From the NCBI GenBank assembly GCA_012845835.1, contig JABAKD010000009.1, positions 13,764,854 through 13,828,853 on the forward strand: a DNA stretch of 64,000 bases, in the 5' to 3' direction. The translations under genes and the position numbers were made by a program. Positions 22,001 through 32,224 of this stretch are shown here, piece by piece (positions within the stretch are counted from its first letter, which is position 1; every line of letters begins with the position of its first letter). The stretch is from Undaria pinnatifida (taxonomy: Eukaryota; Sar; Phaeophyceae; Laminariales; Alariaceae). The notes below the pieces were generated by a model. The model had not been told where the DNA came from, did not search any database, and saw nothing but the letters and a program-made list of their open reading frames with translations.

Positions 22001-24091
22001 ACAAATGGATGATGGTTCGACGGATGGGTGATGGTTGGACAGGTGGATGATGGTTGGACACGTGGATGGTGATGGGGCAGATGATTGGTGGTTGGACGGA
22101 TTGGTGACGGTTGGACAGATGGGTGATGGTTGGACACATGGATGCTAGTTGGACATATGGACGATGATAGGGCAGATGAATGGTAGCCGGACAGGTTGAT
22201 TACGATTGGACGTTTGGATGATGGTTGCACAGATGGTATAATGGGTGAACAGATGGGTGATGGCTGACGCTGACAACTACCAGTACCCGGTACCAGATCA
22301 ACCCTTCCTGCTATCTTGCGTCTGTTTTAAAAACGCAATTTTTCGACCCTTGTATCGTCTCCCATCTGTCGTGGTTGTAACAGGGCTACCGATGGAACCG
22401 TCTGCAAGATGCAGATCTGGGACACGGCGGGACAGGAGCGATTCCGCGCGATGGCTCCGCTCTACTACCGAAACGCGGCCGTGGCAGTGGTATGCTTCGA
22501 CATAATGGACGAGGAGTCGTTCCAGAAGATGAAGGACTGGGTGGAGGAGCTGCGAACGAACGTACCGGAGGGGAAGCTCGTCCTCGCCATCGCCTGTACG
22601 AAGGTACTGATGACGAAGCAACTTTTGAGGGTCATGTGATATATTTTCAGCGCCGAAGTTTTTTTTAAGCGTCAGACAGCTTGTTTGACCCCTTTAGAAC
22701 TGCACCCACGTTTTTGTGGGAAAATTACTTGAAATTGGTGTACATAGGATGGGTCAAGTAAAAGGGTAAATTAATGAAGCGCCTGACTTTTCCGCGTCAA
22801 CCGTTCGTATTTAGTTTGGGGTCGTATAAACGACGCACGCACACATGCTCACACGCGCGCACGCGCTCACGCATGCCCTAAACGTAGATGGACATGGAGA
22901 GCAAGCGAGTGGTTTCAAGAGCAAGGGCGGAGCAGTTTGCGACGGACGTGGGGGGGATCCTGTGCGAAACGAGCGCGAAGGAGAACTGGGGGGTCAACGA
23001 GCTCTTCACCAAGGTTTGTCGTGTTTGCTATCGTTGGTGGTGGCGGTGGCGGTGGTGATGGCGGTGGCGGTGGTGGTGGCGGTGGTGGTAGGTGGTGATG
23101 GGTGGTGATGTTGGGCGATGGCCGTCGTGGTGGTGGTTGTGGTAGCGGTTGAGGTTATGGTATTTAGTGGTGTTGGTGTTAGGTGTCGGGTGGTGTTGGT
23201 TGTTGTGGTGGTGATGGTGGTGGTTTTGGTGGTGTTGGCGGTGGTACTCGTGTTGGTGGTGGTGGTTTTGGTGGTGTTGGTGATGACGGTATTGGTGTTG
23301 ATATTGTCGTTGTTGGTGTTCTCGTCGTTGCCGTTCGATGGTGTCGTTGTCGTTGTTGGTCGTTGTCGTTCCGACGAAAGCCGCGGTGTCCGTCAAACGT
23401 AAGAAGTCGACCCATCGCGGTCGCGGTGTGCCCCATCTGCTGCTCGCGACACGCATCCTCAACCTTCCCTTCACGGCAATAGCCGCGAGGTCTGTCACAC
23501 CCTAGAGTTCCCGCCGCCGCCACCGACGACGAAGACAACGACGACAATGACGACTACCTTCTCTGGCCGACCCTGTGCTTGCTTTGCTTGTCCGAGAATC
23601 GTCGCCAAAGTTCGTGACCTCTTTGTTCTTCGGGAGAAGGGTAGGGGGGGGAGTGGGATTGTTGCGAAGCGATGACGCGTATGGCAGGACAACAAGTCAA
23701 CCTCTGTTACTGAGCGAGCCAAGCCTGGTCAATGATTCGATTGGACGAACAGACAGACAGACAGATGGACAGACATGAAGAAAAACGACGTTCCTTTTCA
23801 GAGATCCCATGTTTCGCTGGACAACATGTATGTATATCCCGAATCCCAAAACGATTTATATTTCAATGTATCATATAATTGCCGTTTTTTTGTTACTCGT
23901 GTGTCCTTTTTCGCGACGCGCAGGTCTGTGACCGAGCGATGGAGACCAGAGGGGCCGAGCTCCGAGGGCAGGGGGCGGGGGCGCCGGGGTCAGCCGGCCG
24001 CAAAAACAAGTTTGGACTCTCCCCGGCCGCACACGCCGCGGGATTCGGGGGGGACGGGGACGGGGAAAGCAGCAGCGGATGTTGTAGCTGA
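19008..24091 (+). CDS. Rab GTPase, Rab5/21/22 group (four exons, 231 aa)
   Basis: Exons 19008-19189, 22384-22603, 22888-23013 and 23924-24091, all GT-AG and in phase. Motifs: P-loop GDKGVGKT (residues 25-32), switch I Thr50 in [17 protein letters not shown] (73-79) followed by [16 protein letters not shown] as the G4 base-specificity motif (133-136, split by intron 2), ETSAK as G5 (161-165), and a C-terminal GCCS with two cysteines for geranylgeranylation. LTK after switch I and the [16 protein letters not shown] helix place it with Rab5/21/22, regulators of early endosome traffic on cytosolic membrane faces. The start chosen is the ATG at 19008; an in-frame ATG at 18909 lies in the retrotransposon repeat. 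Intron 1 (3.2 kb) holds a foldback element and a minisatellite. Exact Rab subtype is uncertain. Confidence 0.92.
20242..20468. mobile_element. Foldback element with perfect 31-bp inverted arms (Rab intron 1)
   Basis: The left arm 20242-20272 and right arm 20438-20468 are exact reverse complements over 31 bases, with a 165-base spacer rich in A and T runs. This is a small MITE-like or foldback unit. No target-site duplication was identified. Confidence 0.75.
21820..22262. repeat. GGTTGGACAGATGGATGAT minisatellite (Rab intron 1)
   Basis: About 25 degenerate units of 14-18 bases built on TTGGACAGATGGATGATGG. It ends about 120 bases before the exon 2 acceptor. It starts beside a doubled TACCAGGTA motif at 21800-21815. 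Confidence 0.85.
23028..23350. repeat. GGT/GTT trinucleotide tract (Rab intron 3)
   Basis: Imperfect (GGTGGT)n and (TTGGTGTTG)n repeats on the plus strand, starting about 15 bases after the exon 3 donor. The long open frames across it are repeat artefacts. Confidence 0.85.
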
Positions 24092-25349
24092 TGGCCTTTC
24101 GTACGTAGCTTCGTCGAGTTTTGGGGTCCAATTAGGATATGTTTCGTCAAGTTTTGGTTTTGGATCTAAGGTGTATGGTCTTGTGTGGTATGGTAGGCCA
24201 GGGCGGTTACTTTGGTTAAACGAAAAAAAAAGGCGCAAAACAAGCCGGAAGCAGTTGGCGCGCCCACAACGGTGGGTGGGCACTGCCGCAGATTTTTGGA
24301 GGAGGGAGTTGGCGGGTGGATGGATGGGGCGGGAAAGAGGGAAAGAGAGAGGGAGGGAACCCCCTTGCCACCCTGATCCAGCCTGATTATTACCGAACCT
24401 AATCTCACCCAGATATGAGCCTCTCAAACTGACCACATAAACTTCGCCGTCGGCAGGGCTGAGAACGCTAAACGCGAAGCGGTGGGTCCGCCAAAGAAAG
24501 TGGAGGCGCCGGCCGAAGCTTTGCCGATCCCCCCCCACCTGTAGTTATTGAGGAGAAATCCGCCGCCCTCGCTCCCATCCCGCCCCGTCGCCCCGCCGGA
24601 CCGTTCTTGGGCTCTGGTGGTCTCACCGCCATGTTTGTAACGATGTTTTAGTCCGCAAGCGCATACGTAAGCTGTTTTCTGAAGAGTGTTTGCTGTGAAG
24701 GGGAGGGGGGTGCGAGCGACAGTCAATCGATGCTTTTTTTTCTTGTGCGGTCACCCACTCTGCGGTCACCAGAAAGTGGGTGAAATTAACATGACGCTTG
24801 TCCACGAGGGCCTCTTTGCATTGGTTGTCATTTTAGGTTTCAGGGTCAATATTACTTCATGCATATCCACACATCTTCTAACGCGTCAGCAGGGTCTGTG
24901 ACTTCTTATGTTCCAGCAAGGTCTGTGATTTTTCGTGTTTTCGTGTCCCTTGCGCTTCGACAACAGAAACTACTTGGCTGTGTTGCCAAGGAACAGGAAG
25001 ATAGCTCGTTTTTTTAGAGGGTTTACTTGAACGGTATAATGGAAATAATGTTGCGCAGGGTCCAGGAAGATTTGTTGAAAATTAGTCCATGAGGGTCTAG
25101 GAACACGGAGCGGCGCTTTTTATGTTCGAGATGTATGGTCAATTTTCCCCTTTTTCCTCAAGCCCGTGAACACATTTAAACAAGAAAACAGACAAGTTGT
25201 AGCTACGATATAAAACCCGTAGCTTGCCTTTAGCTAGGAAACAACGCCAACAGGTGCGGAGTCAGGCGTATAGTCTATACCTGTAGCTTTTATACTACAA
25301 ATACGTCCATGCTGTAATGCTTCGGGCGGAGTCCATCCATCAAACAATA
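24092..25349. other. Intergenic after Rab gene; no supported gene
   Basis: This should contain the Rab 3' UTR. Open minus-strand frames at 24000-24720 show no recognised domain or convincing splice structure. Nothing else was identified. Confidence 0.4.
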
Positions 25350-26526
25350 GAGTGTTTGCGAAAATACGTTTCTAAAAATTTACTTGCCTTCCGCTAAAAA
25401 AAGTGAATTGCCTTCCCACCGAGTTTTTGGTGTGTTTGCGCTAGCGGTAAACAAAATCCTGCAGGCGACGCCTCCGAAATTTAGTAGGGAAACGGGGATG
25501 TGCGCGATTGTAATATACGTACGAGTACAGCAGCAGCAGTACGAGTACTCGTAGTATTATACGATACCTGGTATACGAGTACTCGTTGTACGTACTCCAG
25601 TCTCGAGCCTCTAGAGTCTCGTTTCAGGTGCAGCAGTACCTGGAACACGGTACATGCAAGCACCCAACAGACTACAAATCAGAGGTATGGCGGTCTGTCT
25701 CGCGCGTAAAAAACTCCTTGTGAGCAGGAACTACCTCATTACACGTGCTACAAGCAGAGCAACGCCTTCCTCATGCGACGGAAGGGAAGGCGAAGCGCAG
25801 TTTCCCCATGGAACGTGGACCTGTTATTGCGAAGCACCACCCTGCGAAGAATCCGCAGTGAACGCAGCGGTTTAGGGCAGAGGAGTTTCCGCTCCTCTGC
25901 CCTAAACCGAAAGTCATGCCACGCTTCAGTCGCGGTGATGTTGGAGAAGCGTGGTGGCTGCTGTCGCACAGATGGACCGATACGAGTCCTATCTTGCCAG
26001 ATGCGGCACACGATAGCCGCAATCAAGGCGCGTGGTGTCGCTCTCTGCGTTGAGGCTCCTCTCCGCGTGCGTGCGTTCGACTCCGCCAGCTGCGAGAAGT
26101 TCACCACAGCTTGCAGCAAGCGCTGAACCCTTGGTCACGGACGCAGAGGGCAGCAACAGACGGTTCATCACCGGCCTGCTGCATATCTCTGATGTTACGC
26201 CTGCGCGTCGTGCTCAGGGTACTACCCTCTCAATCCTCCGTGCGTTCGTATTAGTAGCTTGTGTTGTGTCGTGACAACAGCGTGGTGCTTCAAACTGGTC
26301 CTGCTTAGGGCGCTATAGACCCTTGCAGAGGCGTTCTGCCTCGGACAAATGCTCGGTGTGTTGTAGGCCAATGAAACAGAGAGACAAAATTTACCGTAAC
26401 TTTTGATCAAAACCTACCTTCGACAAAGTACGTTTTTGCCTTTTTTTCAAAAATTTACCGCAAATATTGCCTTCGGGACAATTTTTGAAGAAGTAAATTT
26501 CTAAAAACGTACTTTCGCAAACACTC
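25350..26526. mobile_element. TIR DNA element flanked by TA (Tc1/mariner-type candidate)
   Basis: Inverted ends of about 35 bases begin GAGTGTTTGCGAAAATACGT at the left and match the reverse complement of the right end with about three mismatches. TA dinucleotides flank both sides (25348-25349 and 26527-26528). No transposase was recognised in the 1.18 kb, so it is non-autonomous. The TA target suggests Tc1/mariner-like mobilisation, but only two bases support this. Confidence 0.75.
25868..25909. other. Perfect 18-bp stem hairpin inside the TIR element
   Basis: 25868-25885 (CGGTTTAGGGCAGAGGAG) and 25892-25909 are exact reverse complements around the 6-base loop TTTCCG. They sit near the middle of the TIR element and could form a strong RNA or DNA hairpin. 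Confidence 0.85.
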
Positions 26527-26528
26527 TA

Positions 26529-28578
26529 TTTATTTTTATTTTTATTAAATTAAAAAACACCCAGCTGTGAGCAGGATCGATTGAATGGTTGAAACTCAAC
26601 TTTGCAAGCTGCGTGGTACATCTATATTTCATTTATTTATGATATGGTGTTTGTGAATTAAATCTGCGATATGGTCTGCCATTAATAACACACAGTTGTA
26701 CAAACTTTGCGAAAGGTCGTTCGCGCGTGTTTTATATTTTATCTTCATGACCTATGATACAAGTATAGGTCGGCGACTCTCCCTGGATGTTGTCAGGGTC
26801 AACAGGACGATTTTCCGTAATAAGCATTCTGTGCACTGATACTGCAAAACGCGCACAGAGGGTAGGTATTATACTAAGCATGTCATTATTATGTGACATG
26901 GTCATTGACATGGTCAGTTTAACCTGCATAGAGGGCGGGGGTTACAATAAACATGATTTTATCGCGTGATATGACCAGCAACAGGGGCGAGTTGTAATTA
27001 TCATTGTACAGGGGTATTATTGTGCAGCTATTCTGCGCCAATACTAATATATTCCGAATAGAGGGAGGTACACGTGTAGGAAGAAAGATTTTGTTACAAA
27101 GCCCAAAACAACAGTCAGTGTGATTGTTATATGTACCACTGATCAATAATATACATTGGTGATATATACTTATTAATACCTACGACAGCAGGTACAGTAG
27201 TTTAGGCACTACTACTACTACTACTATTATTATGTATGGCTACTGTTGTGAGGGTTATTAAAGTTATGAATCATATCTTTATTATCCGTATACAACTATA
27301 GCTTGCGCTGCCGGGGTTGTAACGAGGACCACTGATAGCGACAGCTCACGCTATCGCTACAGTGGGATCCGAAGGATGCGCCAACTGGCGTTGGGTTGCG
27401 AAAGCAACTGAAGGTAAATCGAAACACGACGCGTATGAAAATCCGTGGAAGGAAGTGTAGTAAGCTTGTTTTTTTTTTTTTTTTGCCCCATCCGCCGGAG
27501 GATAATATATATATATATATCTTTATTTGTGGGATTAAATGTGTGTACGTATGTGTCTGGTATTATTGCTTGTCGTGAGAAAATACTTGAGTCGAGTAAA
27601 TTATTATCATGTCCACATTAGAAATGGGTGCATCCTATACCTGATATATATATCAAGTATTGCATTGCTTGTGTCACACTTGTGACCACAAGGAAAAGGT
27701 TGGCATCTCTGGGATCAAGAATATCACCACATCACTACTATCATTGCTATCTACCTGGTACAACGTATCATCTCTGCCATCTCTGGCGTGGATTTGTGTT
27801 CACAAAGCTTGTATCTCTCTAGGAGGAAGAGTCAGTTTGTATCCTTGCGTTTTGGTGTGCTCGATGCGAGGAATATCTTTGACAGGTATTGGTGCTTAGA
27901 ACACGAACACGGGTACATTTTTTTTTTAAATAAAAGGTGAAGTCGCTTTGTTTCACGATGTTTGGCACCTACGGCACAGGGGCAGCAACAGCAGCAGTAG
28001 GAGTAGCAGCCAAAACAGCAACAGTGGGACAGCTGCAGCGCAATAGCAGCAACACCACCAACACCAGCAGCAACTCTGCAATCCTTCAGGTCAAGGGCGC
28101 AGCCTGCAGGCGAGAGCAGATACCTCGCGGGCGAGACAAGGGTATGGTACCCGCGCCACCCGTGTTTACTTGTGATTGTAGCTAGTACGGCTACTGATGA
28201 TCGATGTAGATGAAAGGCGGTCGGAGTTCCCCCTTTTGGTATTTACCTCCCAGGCATTACAGGTGACAGAAAAAACTGTCAGTATAAAACCCTGCAGAAT
28301 GGGTGTGCTTGGCTATTTGCTTGTGTGGGCTGGTCCACCACGCTACACACACCATAGACTTCAAAACTCGTCCAACACGTGGGCTTGATCGAGCACAGCT
28401 GCGACCGGAAATAACACCGAGAGCGTCGACTGTGGCAATACCTGCTCTTTCACGGATACACCTCACACGGCTCGCCGAAAACAAGGTTAACCGTTACGCT
28501 ACAAGTCCACAACAGCAACAGTTATCAGGCGTCAACAAACGAGCCTGTAAAGTCGCAGAAGTCATTAGGCCGCAGGCG
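26529..28578. other. Intergenic, AT-rich; no supported gene
   Basis: AT-rich DNA with loosely repeated GCATAGAGGG-type segments at 26860-27070, the retroposon copy at 27287-27520, and a CAG-type repeat at 27970-28080. The downstream flank of UROS (minus strand) would be near 28500. No exon structure was recognised. Confidence 0.4.
27287..27520 (+). mobile_element. A/TA-tailed retroposon family 2, copy 1
   Basis: Begins TCCGTATACAACTATAGC, passes through CACGACGCGTATGAAAAT and ends CCCCATCCGCCGGAGGATAA followed by a TA repeat. The same sequence occurs in reverse at 46513-46732, and its 3' part at 33593-33690 and 36168-36300. The constant 3' end with A-rich or TA tails suggests target-primed retroposition. 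Confidence 0.7.
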
Positions 28579-30512
28579 TCAAGCCACCGCCCCAGCTTCC
28601 GACGAGGCCTTCGCGGCCGCCAGCGCGTCCTCGACCGCCTTCGCCCATCCCCCCATCCCGGGTTTCTCGGGGTAAAAAATCGTCGACTCCGGCCAGCCAG
28701 CTTCTCGGCACGCCCGAGCGCTCGTCTCGCCTATGCAGGCGGCCAGTGCCCCCCCTGCCCCCTCCCCACCTCCTCCGCCTCCTCGAGCGCCCCCGCCCCC
28801 CCCTTCCCCCTCAACGGCGACCCCAAGCCTCGCGGCCCACGTCTTCACCGCGCTGGGGCTCCCGAAAGCCGCGACCGACGCCCCCCCCGCCGCCGCCTCG
28901 GCGGCCGCATCCCACTCTGCGGGCACCGTGTCGTACGTGTTGAGCCGGCGCACCTCGAAACCCCTGGCCGCGAGGCCCGACTCCAGCGTCTTCTGCGCCT
29001 TTGCGGACGCCGGGTACAGAACGCGACGGAGCTCCGTCGATTCCGCTATCGTCTCCAATGTCGATTTCGACACCGTTTCCGATTCTTCCGATTCCGATTC
29101 CGCGTCACCCGTTACTGCCTCTTGTGCGCGGCCAGCGCCAGCGCCGCCAACGAACGGAATTTCTGCCGCCAGGGTCTCGGCGTTCGCTTTCGACGGGGTG
29201 AAAACTGGCTCGACACCGCCCTTCCGGAGGGCTTGCCCCGTGGCCTTACCGACGCAGGCGACCGAGACGGGGGGCTCTCCCGCGCTTGCCCAGCCGGCGA
29301 GGAACACCTTGGCCGCCTCGGGGGAGGTTACCGCGACGTATGCGAGGCCCGGGTCGGTCAGGGCGGTGGGTAGGAGAGGGAGGTCCGGCCCGTCCTGGTG
29401 CGCGATGCAGGGAACCTGCGGCGGCGGCGGCGGCGAGAGGCAGCGGCGACGAAAGCGCAATATTATGATATTAGCGGTGCGAATATTTTGATTTGTTGAG
29501 AAGAGCTAGGGTTGATAATGTTTCGCGTCGACAACATCAGCGTTGGGATCCTTAGCGTTGAGTGAGTTTCGAGTCAGGAGAGGTGCGACTGAGCAGTGCT
29601 TCTCGTTCGGTGGTGGTCATGGTGGAGGAGGAGGCGGTGGCGGCCATGGTGACAGTGTGCTGTGGCGGTCCTCCGTTGCGGCGTGGAAAGGGGTTGCGGA
29701 GCTCGCGAGGAGAGCAAAAGCGAAAGGATTATATCGCTGCTGTTGTGCATCGGTATTATGAGTGGTTAGTATGTGAGTACGCTGCTATCAACACAGGAAC
29801 AATATTTTAGGGTCCATTGGTATAAACTACAGTTGTACACAGTTTCGTTAACGACACCGGGGCATATGCCCGAGCACAGGATTCACTTCGAGGAGCTTGG
29901 GATCACCGGGTTCGGCCACACAAAACGCTGGCACAGCACATATTTAAGTCTACTATACCTGTACAGCTCAGACAGCAGAAATAAGGAGCGATGCCAACAA
30001 ACGGACATAACCGCTAGCCGGTCGCATCGGTGGAATATCAGGCTATCCTCGAGCCTGGTATACGTCAGTTTCGTGAGTTTGAGTCCCCCCGAGTGCATAC
30101 TCGTACAAATTCGCAGGGACTTTTTCTTGTGCACAAATTGACTAGCAGAAACCGCGAGAGCGAGAGTTAGCAACGTTTAATGAAAAATTGACGATGAGTG
30201 GGATTGCTGAACCCTATGCGCGATGAAAATTAAAGGACAGAACCGGGGGGGAGAAGGGACGACATCTGTGACCACGGCTTGTCCAGAAACTGGAAAGTAG
30301 AAGTGTGTGAAGACACACACGCTTTGTAGAGGCCAACAAACGGACATAACAGTGCTGTATAATACTGATTTTATCACCTCAACGCTGGAAATTCCGGCCT
30401 CTTCCAAAAGCGCCGCGAGCTTGGCGTTTTTTCCGGCCTCTCGGGTCAAAGCCACGTCTGCCATCGTGGCAGCCGCCGCAAACGTAGCGGGCATCAAAAG
30501 CAAAAGGCACAT
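28579..30512 (-). CDS. Uroporphyrinogen-III synthase (two exons, 323 aa)
   Basis: Exon 1 30512-30378 and exon 2 29415-28579 join in phase 0 (donor GTGATA, acceptor GCAG). The enzyme closes and inverts ring D of hydroxymethylbilane to give uroporphyrinogen III, the branch point to heme, chlorophyll and bilins. Family features seen: VALTREAGKNAKLAALLEEAGI at the N-terminal beta strand, VPCIAHQDGPDL, YVAVTSPEAAKVFL, VACVGKATGQALRKGG, RRVLYPASAKAQKTLESGL, FEVRRLNTYDTVPA, AAFGSPSAVKTWAARLG and CIGETSARACREAG. UROS is poorly conserved, but this motif order is diagnostic. The first about 16 residues (MCLLLLMPATFAAAAT) are hydrophobic and could be a short signal for plastid import, though an upstream exon cannot be excluded. 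Insertions rich in Gly and Ser/Glu lengthen it beyond the usual 260-300 residues. The single intron carries SINE copy B. Confidence 0.92.
29993..30350 (+). mobile_element. tRNA-derived SINE, copy B with 19-bp target-site duplication (UROS intron)
   Basis: SINE body from 30023 to about 30331. The flanks GCCAACAAACGGACATAAC at 29993-30011 and 30332-30350 are identical over 19 bases, a clear target-site duplication. The right copy ends 27 bases from the UROS splice donor. The head retains a TATCAGG box A relic and GAGTTTGAGTCC as a decayed box B. Confidence 0.88.
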
Positions 30513-32224
30513 CAAGAAGGATCGTTTGATCAGCGAGAAGAAAACAAAGAAATCACAAAGAGCGCCAACTGTTTTATGCTCGTATTATATGCTTACCTCG
30601 TATATATATTTAAAAAAAAACACAAAACACAGCAATAATCATAACGCGGCAGCATCGAGCGTTGCGTTGCGGCAACGCTTGTTGAAGCAACGGCGACGAG
30701 CCACGCGCACAACGGCCAGCAGGATAACGGCCGCGTGCCAACGTATAATATGCCTGGACGGAAAAACGGGCCAGAACATGTTCGACAGCGACATGGGCCT
30801 TTCTTACTCGTAGATGTGTCTATGTTCGCGGGGGGCGCGGGGGGTTCCCTTCGTAGCGATGCACCCTCCGTCCAGTCCCACCCATGGCCGCATCGCTGTG
30901 GAGGACTAAACACAAGAGTGACTGCTGTAACAGAAGGTTTTCGTAGCCGTGTTTACGAACACAGAGAACGGAGCTTTGCCGCCAAGCGATGTGGTATACC
31001 GGCATCAATGGTGTCAATGCATGTTCGTACAGCCAACCCCGCCGATGTCTAATGTCTGCGCAACGCTCGTGTCGAAACGAATTTGAGCCAGGCACTAATT
31101 TGGTGGCACGCCGGACCGAATCGTGCGGTAAAGAACGAGGCGGGCGAGTGGAAGAAACAACGTACATTGCGTGGTTCTAATACGCGTACACCACAACCAC
31201 GACACGGATAAGATCAACGTGTACAGCAGTATATCCGTATCATACTTTTTTGGTAAAACGTAATAACGCGTGAACGACAACAACCACCCTAACGCTAACG
31301 CTACTCGTAATCCAGGAGAGGGGGCAGACGAATTGCTGCTTGCGCGCGCGTGCCGGTTAGTCATGCGCGCAAGACTCACGACGACAAGTGAACGCACAGA
31401 CAAACAAACGTGGAGGTGCGCGGATCACGACATCATACCCCTGTCCAATTACTACCTGCGGTGGCGCAGATGCTGGCTGTGCGCGCAGCGGCCGCCGACG
31501 CGCCTCTTCTTTCGTCGTCCCTGCTTGTGCATGCTGCCGAACGACGCCAGTGGCGGTGCTGCTGCTGCCATATCCCGGCCGTGTTGAAGCTAACAACCGG
31601 GAAGCTCTCAGAAGGCCGCAACGCGAAGCATGCTACGGCGGTGACGGCTGCCGCTCTTGATCCAGGCGCCCAATAGAACCTGCAGCGAGTTTCGAGATAT
31701 GTGGCGAGTGGAAACGGCAGCAGGGATTTCATGTAAACAATATGTAAACAATATAGGTGCTGGTAAACGTCGAATGGAGAGCTGCGGTTGTGCGTTGGTG
31801 TGTTCCGTGTATGCATAACTTGCTGTGCCTGCTGTTGTGTTCCTGTTTACCGCATCAAGTCTTATGATTTGTTACCAAGTATGAAGTGTTTCCGAGACTG
31901 TCGACTTGTCAACTTGCAAACACATCATTTCTCAGACCGATTGAGCCTGATCATACATAATACCAAGGACAACAGCATACTTTAGGCGAACGCTCCTTAC
32001 CTCATATCTCGCGTGCCACACGCTGCGCGGGTCTGGTGCACTTTGCCACTTGGCATCTCGTATTATCTGGCTGTGGGCAAAAGCTGGTTGTGGCAAAAAT
32101 CGATCGAGTGGGATCACGCACAAAATTTGAGTGCCCTACACCCGAACGCGGTGGAAACCCCTCATTTTCCAAAATCCCACCGCCACCGCCACACCGCTCA
32201 ATCGATGCGAAGTAGTGTACCTAA
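30513..32224. other. Divergent intergenic region between UROS and signal peptidase genes
   Basis: The 1.7 kb between two head-to-head genes must hold both promoters. Open frames at 31300-31680 on both strands lack recognisable domains. No defined regulatory motif was identified. Confidence 0.4.

Noticed and set aside
23990-24726. Minus-strand frames downstream of the Rab gene as a separate gene
   Set aside because: No domain, no consistent splice sites; the first part is antisense to Rab exon 4.
28303-29491. Long plus-strand open frames (up to 356 codons) over 28303-29491
   Set aside because: They are antisense shadows of uroporphyrinogen-III synthase exon 2, caused by its GC-rich codons.
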